Positions 7,475 through 11,953 of a DNA stretch of 11,953 bases are shown one piece after another. The stretch's first letter is position 1; each line of letters starts with the position of its first letter. The stretch is from Thalassiosira profunda (Eukaryota > Bacillariophyta > Thalassiosirophyceae > Thalassiosirales > Thalassiosiraceae). The position numbers and the translations under genes are program-made. Under the pieces are notes generated by a model. It did not search any database. It saw nothing but the letters and a program-made list of their open reading frames with translations, and had not been told where the DNA came from. The DNA is taken from contig JALLAP010001625.1 of the NCBI GenBank assembly GCA_036939355.1, positions 1-11,953 on the forward strand, written 5' to 3'.

Positions 7475-8050
7475 GGTGCTGATGGTGCCTGCAGCGGGGT
7501 TGGACGTCGTGGGGGAGGCGTGGGAGAGGCGCCGCGGCTTGCTATGTGTTGAGTATGGGCGTGGTCGGTGCTGCAACTCAACGGCTCGAATTGGCGAAGC
7601 ACGAAGCACGCTACATACGTTAAAGGTACGTAAAGTTATGTAGGTACCTAGCCAAGCTCAGCCAAGCACAAAACCGAGAGAGTGGCGGAGGCGGAGGTGA
7701 GTGCGCCATGGCGGCCTTCCGGTCCCAGAGACGACCATACCGTCGCCAGGGGATCGATATGGTAGTGGTGGGAGGGGTTAGTGGCGGTGGATTGAGCGGC
7801 GGGGCTGCCGAGGGGCTGGAGGGGAGGGGGCGTCCACCGTCGACACCAGCACCACAGAGGCGCCTCAGCGACCCCATCAACGTTGCAGTCCGAAGCAGCC
7901 GCCCCTCTTTTTATACCTTTGCAGACGCAATACTCCATGTCGTGTCTCTAACAATATTTCCTTCATTTTCAGCAGCTCTCTTCTGTTTCTCGGGCGTGGT
8001 TGGTGATACATAATAATTAGCTGGGGATAGAGGCCAAATAAATATATAAC
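7475..8050. promoter_or_regulatory. Divergent promoter between V-ATPase C and complex I-like gene
   Basis: This 576-bp region carries the promoters and leaders of two divergent genes. A TACGT/GTACCTA-rich segment lies at 7613-7652 and resembles the one at 978-1012. On the plus strand a donor-like GGAG|GTGAGTGCG at 7697 and an acceptor-like TTCATTTTCAG ending at 7972 could define a 276-nt leader intron of the complex I-like gene. The A/T-rich AAATAAATATATAAC just before the ATG is too close to the start to be an ordinary TATA box. Short open frames on both strands here have biased composition and no recognisable domain. Confidence 0.5.
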
Positions 8051-8311
8051 ATGGTGCACATTGACGGCCACGAGGCCGGGATGCTCACCACCATCGCCGG
8101 CGCCATCGGGGTCACCCACGGCATCTACGGGCGGGGGTGGTTCAAGTCCTTCATCCACCGCCAGCCCATCATCGCGTTCAGCGTCACCATCGCCGGGATT
8201 GGCATCTGCATGCCGTTGGTGGTGGTGCCGTTAAGGCGAAAGCTGGGGTTGCCCACGAACCAGTACGACCACGACGATCCCAAGACGGTGTGGCCCAAGC
8301 TGATCGAGTGA
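8051..8311 (+). CDS. Small single-span protein, probable complex I 9.5-kDa (NDUFA3-like) subunit
   Basis: This is an 86-residue protein from the ATG at 8051. Residues about 38-59 (PIIAFSVTIAGIGICMPLVVV) form one hydrophobic segment, followed by PLRRKLGLP and a polar tail with YDHDDP. This layout of HRQP, a membrane span, a V-P-[PL]-[LI]-RR-[KR] motif and a short hydrophilic tail matches the fungal NUO-9.5 / animal NDUFA3 accessory subunit of NADH:ubiquinone oxidoreductase, which sits in the membrane arm of complex I in the mitochondrial inner membrane. The N-terminus has no cleavable presequence, as in that family. Similarity is judged from memory of the family pattern, so other small inner-membrane proteins remain possible. 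It converges on MORN-MYND-LRR B. Confidence 0.65.
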   Translation: MVHIDGHEAGMLTTIAGAIGVTHGIYGRGWFKSFIHRQPIIAFSVTIAGIGICMPLVVVPLRRKLGLPTNQYDHDDPKTVWPKLIE

Positions 8312-8576
8312 AGGGGGTGAGGGGAGAATGGTGGTGGAGGGGAGAGGGAGTTGGGGGAGGGGATAGAAATATTGTTGACCGGGGAGAGGGGAGGCTGTTT
8401 TGTAGCGGGAGGTTGACACTGTGGCAGGGGGAAGACGTGAAAGTTGAACGGCATCCAGATATAACGTGTTGACGGAACAAGCTCACAAAAGAGGACGCGA
8501 AGACGTGCAAACAACTGGTGTAAAGTAAGAATGTCCAGGGACTTCAGCCGTTTGCGCCTTAGACTTTGTTTATTGC
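8312..8576. other. Convergent 3' spacer with purine-rich tract
   Basis: This 265-bp spacer lies between the stop codons of two convergent genes. Its first part, about 8311-8395, is strongly purine-rich on the plus strand with many GGGG and GGGA runs, and would lie in the 3' untranslated region of the small gene. No coding or RNA gene is recognised. Confidence 0.55.
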
Positions 8577-10841
8577 TCAACCTTCAAACAGCTCCTCCCA
8601 CTCATTTGCTACATCTGGGTCATCCCCTATCCTCCAGGCGTCGAGAATCACAACTCTTTGACGCTCATACCTTTCCAATGATTCGGCTGATATGTTGGAA
8701 GAATCAAGAGTCGGCCTCGGACCAAACCTAATATAAGTCCTACCACCCGTTGCCTCGATGATCCCGGACACCTCGCCATCAGAAAGGCCAAGATCATCGG
8801 TCAAAGAAAGATGCAGTAGTTGAGGAGCGATATCCAGCAAGCTCTGGACGTCCTTGCAACTCAATTTGCGAGTTGACGTGTAAAATGATCTCAGATGAGG
8901 GCACCCTTCGAATATCTTGCGGAGGCCTCGCACTGAAAGATGATCGTGGTTGTCCAAGCCAAGCGCTTGTAAGCTAGGGCATTTTCGTGCTATCAACCCA
9001 CATGTTTTGTCCGTGAATTCATGTTGACCACCGCCAGATAACATCGCAAGATTAAGTTGGCGTAGATCGGGCAAGTCCTGCAGCATGACCTTCAAATCAG
9101 AGTCTGTCATCAAACATTGTGCCAAATCAAGCTTCACCAGATGCTTGCATGAGCTGATAGCCTGTGCCATTGAGCGTCGGCACTTTGCCCTGGACCAATC
9201 AATGCCCAAGTGTGGGAGGCAGAGCACCATCAGAGTATCCGTTTGTTGGCAAATGATATCGCAAACCGGCTGAACGTCATCGAAATGAACGCTCTGAAGA
9301 TGCAAACGTTTCAGGCCGTGCAGCTCCTTCCAGACGACACTGCCATTTTTGCTAATTCCGGGGACCGGGGTGCTTCCGTCCAACCAGAGAAAAGAATCCA
9401 GATTCCCCTTCTTTGACCTCAACAAGGAAGATAATCTCTTTTCAGAAAGCTTGACAGTGTCATCTTCGCTCATCGCACTTAGACTGATTCCAAGGTGCTT
9501 CAGATTGTCCATGTACTTCGCCCCGTATCGCAGACCTGCGTCCAAATCCACAAGCTGGTCTCTGTGGTACAAAAGACGGAGCTCATCCGCATCCCTCGGC
9601 GGCAGCTGCAAACTGATATTGCAGATTCGTCGATGCGACCGACTGGCGGCCTTTTGGCAGGCATTGGAGCAGTAGAGCGCCAGGTTGCAGCCGGAGCATA
9701 CCCGCAACTTGTATTGGTAGTCGTCGACGCCGCAGTTTTCGCACGTCTTCTTCGCAACCTCTCTCCGCCGTTGCTGCGATCGCTGCGACCGCATTTTGCG
9801 CCCGTCACCCGGCTCACAATCATCGTTCCGGGTGTCTTTTCCGTCCGTCCAAATGCCCTCGCAGATTTCGCCCGAGGCATACTTGATGGCGCCCTCCCCG
9901 TGCTTCTTCCCGGCCACCCACTGCCCCTCGTACACATTTCCAGACGTGTATTCCATGGTGCCTCGCCCGTGCCGCTGTCCATCCACGAACTCCCCCTTGT
10001 ACACATCGCCATTTGTGCACGTCAACGTCCCCAACCCCTGCTCTTTTCCCTCCACCCACTGCCCATCGTAGACGCCGCCGTTGGCCAAGGTGTTGACTCC
10101 GCTGCCGTGTCGCAGATCGTCTCTCCATTCACCATCGTAGACGTTGCCATCTGCGTCCTGAATTGTGCCTCTCCCGTGCCGTTTTCCCTCCACCCACTGC
10201 CCCTCGTAGACTTCGCCGTCCTCATATCGGTATGTCCCACTCCCGTGCTTCTTCCCCTCCTTCAATTCGCCGTCGTAGACGGCACCGCTAGCAAACGTAT
10301 AGACGCCCTTCCCGTGCTGCTCGCCATCCTTGAGCTCGCCCTCGTAGACAGCTCCGTCTGCGTAGTGGTAAGTTCCAGTTCCGTGGTATTTGTCGTCCTT
10401 CCATTCCCCATCATACACGACCCCTTCCGCGTATCTGCAGACCCCTCTGCCGTGCATCTTGCCCTCTTTGAATCCGCCTTCGTAGACTTGGCCATTTGCA
10501 TAGGTGAACGTCCCCCGCCCGTGCTTTAGCCCGTCTTTCCACTCGCCGAAGTAGATGTTTCCGTTTGCGTACCTATATTCGCCTACCCCATGTCTCTTAT
10601 TGCCGTCCTTGACCTCGCCCTCGTAAGTGGCACCATTTTTGTAGCAGAGGATCCCGCCCTCCTCGACGTTGGTAGAACGGTCGCCGCGAGACGTTGTCGA
10701 CGTAGCAGCTGCTCCGAGTTCGGCACCAGCATTGCCGTCCGGCGCTCCTGCACCACCGCGAGCATTGTTGGGGACGGAAGGCGCGGACGAACGACCCTCC
10801 TCGCGCCCCGGCGAAACATCGCCCCGACGCTCCGCGGCCAT
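8577..10841 (-). CDS. MORN-MYND-LRR protein B (paralogue of A)
   Basis: This intronless minus-strand frame encodes 754 residues with the same architecture as the gene at 2679-5636. A short disordered N-terminus shares AGAELGAA and the MAA start context with A. A single block of about 12 MORN repeats covers residues about 72-345. A basic RSQRSQQRRR linker leads to a complete MYND finger at C367-C407 and then about 340 residues of AMN1/F-box-type leucine-rich repeats. The MYND domain matches A at 37 of 41 positions, while the LRR region is clearly more diverged. Function is unknown; a scaffold role is inferred from the binding domains, and there is no visible catalytic domain. The ATG at 10841 is chosen because A begins the same way, and because the upstream non-ATG extension reads into the inverted repeat of a transposon insertion. 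Confidence 0.9.
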   Translation of the reverse strand: MAAERRGDVSPGREEGRSSAPSVPNNARGGAGAPDGNAGAELGAAATSTTSRGDRSTNVEEGGILCYKNGATYEGEVKDGNKRHGVGEYRYANGNIYFGEWKDGLKHGRGTFTYANGQVYEGGFKEGKMHGRGVCRYAEGVVYDGEWKDDKYHGTGTYHYADGAVYEGELKDGEQHGKGVYTFASGAVYDGELKEGKKHGSGTYRYEDGEVYEGQWVEGKRHGRGTIQDADGNVYDGEWRDDLRHGSGVNTLANGGVYDGQWVEGKEQGLGTLTCTNGDVYKGEFVDGQRHGRGTMEYTSGNVYEGQWVAGKKHGEGAIKYASGEICEGIWTDGKDTRNDDCEPGDGRKMRSQRSQQRRREVAKKTCENCGVDDYQYKLRVCSGCNLALYCSNACQKAASRSHRRICNISLQLPPRDADELRLLYHRDQLVDLDAGLRYGAKYMDNLKHLGISLSAMSEDDTVKLSEKRLSSLLRSKKGNLDSFLWLDGSTPVPGISKNGSVVWKELHGLKRLHLQSVHFDDVQPVCDIICQQTDTLMVLCLPHLGIDWSRAKCRRSMAQAISSCKHLVKLDLAQCLMTDSDLKVMLQDLPDLRQLNLAMLSGGGQHEFTDKTCGLIARKCPSLQALGLDNHDHLSVRGLRKIFEGCPHLRSFYTSTRKLSCKDVQSLLDIAPQLLHLSLTDDLGLSDGEVSGIIEATGGRTYIRFGPRPTLDSSNISAESLERYERQRVVILDAWRIGDDPDVANEWEELFEG

Positions 10842-10941
10842 CCTCGCCACGCCCTCGCGGAAGAGCCGCCGTGGGGGAGAGGAGGCGGGGGCGCGGGGCG
10901 GGAGGAGGCAGAGCAGGCAGGAGGAAGGAGGCTGAAGCAAG

Positions 10942-10963
10942 TAGGCTTGTGCGCATAGGGGGG
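10942..10963. repeat. Left terminal inverted repeat of the MITE
   Basis: These 22 bp are an exact reverse complement of 11191-11212. The match stops sharply at the first base outside (10941 against 11213), exactly where the 8-bp target duplication begins. Confidence 0.93.
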
Positions 10964-11190
10964 AAGCCAAGAGGATTCCGGGGGGGAATCACGCATTTTT
11001 GCACCCCGAAAATACGGGGGGACCTACGTAGGAACTCGTAGGATACATACCAGCTCAAAGGGTTAACCCTAGCCCACTCGGGACATTTGGGACTCCATAG
11101 CCCATTTGGGACCGATTTGGGCCCAAATGACCCGATTTCGGCCCAAATCTGCCCCTGCGGGGCCCCCCATTTCCGGGGGGGCGCACCCCG

Positions 11191-11212
11191 CCCCCCTATG
11201 CGCACAAGCCTA
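11191..11212. repeat. Right terminal inverted repeat of the MITE
   Basis: These 22 bp are an exact reverse complement of 10942-10963 and are followed directly by the second copy of the target duplication, GAAGCAAG, at 11213-11220. Confidence 0.93.
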
Positions 11213-11460
11213 GAAGCAAGGAGCCAGGTACTTGTAAAATAGCTATCTAACGGACTCAGAGCATCAACTCACAAACCCGGCCGAGAGAAGCAACCTGAAG
11301 CAACCGCAACGGGTGCACCTTTGCGGCGAGGCAATCGACGCTCTTGTTTGAGGAGCAGTATCTTCGTTGTGCCGGAGGGTGAGTCTGCAGCGCGGGACGG
11401 CGAGTTGCAAGTTGCATCACGTAAAGTCCTCAAGGAGAACACAGCAGCCCAAAAATAAAC

Positions 11461-11953
11461 ATGTCCTCCGAATCGTTGGGTTCCTTCATCCACCGCCTCT
11501 CTGGTGTGTATCGGGATCCCCAGCGGGTGCTGCGGGATGCGGAAACCCTCCTCTCGTCCCCGATGGGGTCGCACCTCCGCCCCACCACGGAGCCATTGAT
11601 GCTCAACAACGGGACGTCCACCCCGCCGGTATTATTATTGCGGGGGACGATCCCCATGACTTACCGGGGGGTCACCTACAATTTGCCCATTGACATGTAT
11701 TTGCCGCAGAAATACCCGCTGTGCCCACCCACCGTTTTCATAAGACCGGTGGCGAGCATGGCGATCAAGGAGAACCACCGGCACGTGGGCCTGGACGGGA
11801 GGGTGTACCTGCCCTATTTGCACGAGTGGAGGGCGGAAACGCACGAATTAAGGGAGTTGGCGGTGTGGATGAGCAGCTTGTTCGGGAGTGAACCTCCGTG
11901 CTATGCCAAGCCGGTGAACGCCCGGCAGAATGGAACGACACCCCACAACCCCC
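11461..11953 (+). CDS. VPS23: UEV-domain protein, TSG101/Vps23-like ESCRT-I subunit (N-terminal part)
   Basis: The frame is open from the ATG at 11461 to the right edge, 164 residues, with the C-terminus outside the window. Residues about 10-150 form a ubiquitin E2 variant domain: GTIPMTYRGVTYNLPI (62-77), YPLCPPTVFIRP (85-96), SMAIK (99-103), RVYLPYLHEW (114-123) and FGSEPPCYAKP. The position of the E2 catalytic Cys is Tyr116, as in TSG101, so the domain should bind but not transfer ubiquitin. Tyr68, Tyr73 and Met100 match the residues that line the P(S/T)AP-binding groove in TSG101. In that family the protein recruits ubiquitinated cargo to ESCRT-I on endosomes. After the domain the chain becomes Pro/Asn/Thr-rich, as expected for the linker before the coiled coil and steadiness box. 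It is divergent from the MORN-MYND-LRR B gene, with a MITE between them. Confidence 0.93.
   Translation, partial: MSSESLGSFIHRLSGVYRDPQRVLRDAETLLSSPMGSHLRPTTEPLMLNNGTSTPPVLLLRGTIPMTYRGVTYNLPIDMYLPQKYPLCPPTVFIRPVASMAIKENHRHVGLDGRVYLPYLHEWRAETHELRELAVWMSSLFGSEPPCYAKPVNARQNGTTPHNP

Larger units (their letters stand above)
10942..11212. mobile_element. hAT-like MITE (271 bp, non-autonomous)
   Basis: The ends are perfect 22-bp terminal inverted repeats: 10942-10963 begins TAGGCTTGTGCGCATA followed by six G, and 11191-11212 is its exact reverse complement. Immediately outside both ends lies the same 8-bp word GAAGCAAG (10934-10941 and 11213-11220), a target-site duplication. Eight-bp duplications and TIRs starting YARNG are typical of the hAT superfamily. 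The element is too short to encode a transposase and no open frame in it resembles one. Its interior has palindromes, such as AGGGTTAACCCT at 11059-11070 and ATTTGGGCCCAAAT at 11115-11128. The intact ends suggest recent insertion. Confidence 0.85.
10842..11460. promoter_or_regulatory. Divergent promoter region of MORN-MYND-LRR B and UEV gene, split by a MITE
   Basis: This 619-bp region lies between two divergent start codons. About 100 bp next to the B gene (10842-10941) is its leader and is CT-rich on the coding strand, similar to the leader of A. A 271-bp transposon occupies 10942-11212. The remaining 248 bp adjoin the UEV gene and contain several GAAGCAA words (11213, 11287, 11297). A GGGTGAGT word at 11377-11384 resembles a splice donor, but no good acceptor follows it before the ATG. 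Confidence 0.5.

Noticed and set aside
6677..7552. 291-codon plus-strand frame across the V-ATPase gene
   Set aside because: It overlaps conserved subunit C exons antisense and has Arg/Leu/Val-biased composition from GC-rich codons.
7561..7600. GGCTCGAATT word resembling a tRNA B box
   Set aside because: No matching A box, cloverleaf or acceptor stem around it.
7620..8013. Frames on both strands in the V-ATPase/complex I-like promoter
   Set aside because: Pro-rich or Gly/Arg-rich, no domain, and they overlap probable leader and splice signals.
10842..10970. N-terminal extension of MORN-MYND-LRR B resembling a signal peptide
   Set aside because: It needs a non-ATG start and its first codons lie in the TIR of the MITE, so it is unlikely to be ancestral coding sequence.
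11059..11075. AACCCTAG word resembling a telomere repeat
   Set aside because: There is one copy only, inside the MITE, as part of a palindrome; no array.
11379..11447. Possible leader intron before the UEV gene (GTGAGT donor, CAG acceptor)
   Set aside because: No pyrimidine tract before the acceptor; too weak to report as a feature.
1..11953. CRISPR array, prokaryotic operon or phage region
   Set aside because: No spaced direct repeats, and the genes are eukaryotic with introns.

Overview
The window looks like nuclear DNA of a eukaryote, most likely a unicellular alga or other protist with a compact genome. My best guess is a stramenopile, perhaps diatom-like. The reasons are moderately GC-rich coding DNA, two clear GT-AG introns, short intergenic gaps, and typical eukaryotic families (Rab GTPase, V-ATPase subunit C, ESCRT-I UEV protein, complex I subunit, TAZ zinc finger). 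The taxon is inferred; no marker gene fixes it. A single N flanked by a perfect 72-bp duplication shows this is a draft assembly.

Layout from left to right: (1) the N-terminal part of a TAZ zinc-finger protein of CBP/p300 type, minus strand, running off the left edge; (2) a divergent promoter with a 12-bp tandem repeat; (3) a Rab5-like small GTPase, plus strand, with one 75-nt intron and substitutions in two usually invariant GTPase motifs; (4) MORN-MYND-LRR protein A, plus strand, whose 16 MORN repeats come from an internal 840-bp duplication; (5) V-ATPase subunit C, minus strand, with a 182-nt intron and an apparent assembly error; (6) a second divergent promoter; (7) a small single-span membrane protein resembling the complex I 9.5-kDa/NDUFA3 subunit, plus strand; (8) MORN-MYND-LRR protein B, minus strand, a paralogue of A with 12 MORN repeats; (9) a 271-bp non-autonomous DNA transposon (hAT-like MITE) with 22-bp perfect terminal inverted repeats and an 8-bp target duplication; (10) the start of a TSG101/Vps23-like UEV gene, plus strand, running off the right edge.

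The genes are not an operon. They sit in head-to-head and tail-to-tail pairs with gaps of about 250 to 620 bp. Three of them (Rab5-like, V-ATPase C, UEV/Vps23) belong to endosome and vacuole biology. With so few genes this may be chance. The most unusual content is the inverted pair of MORN-MYND-LRR paralogues, the atypical Rab, and the MITE placed in the divergent promoter of MORN-MYND-LRR B and the UEV gene.
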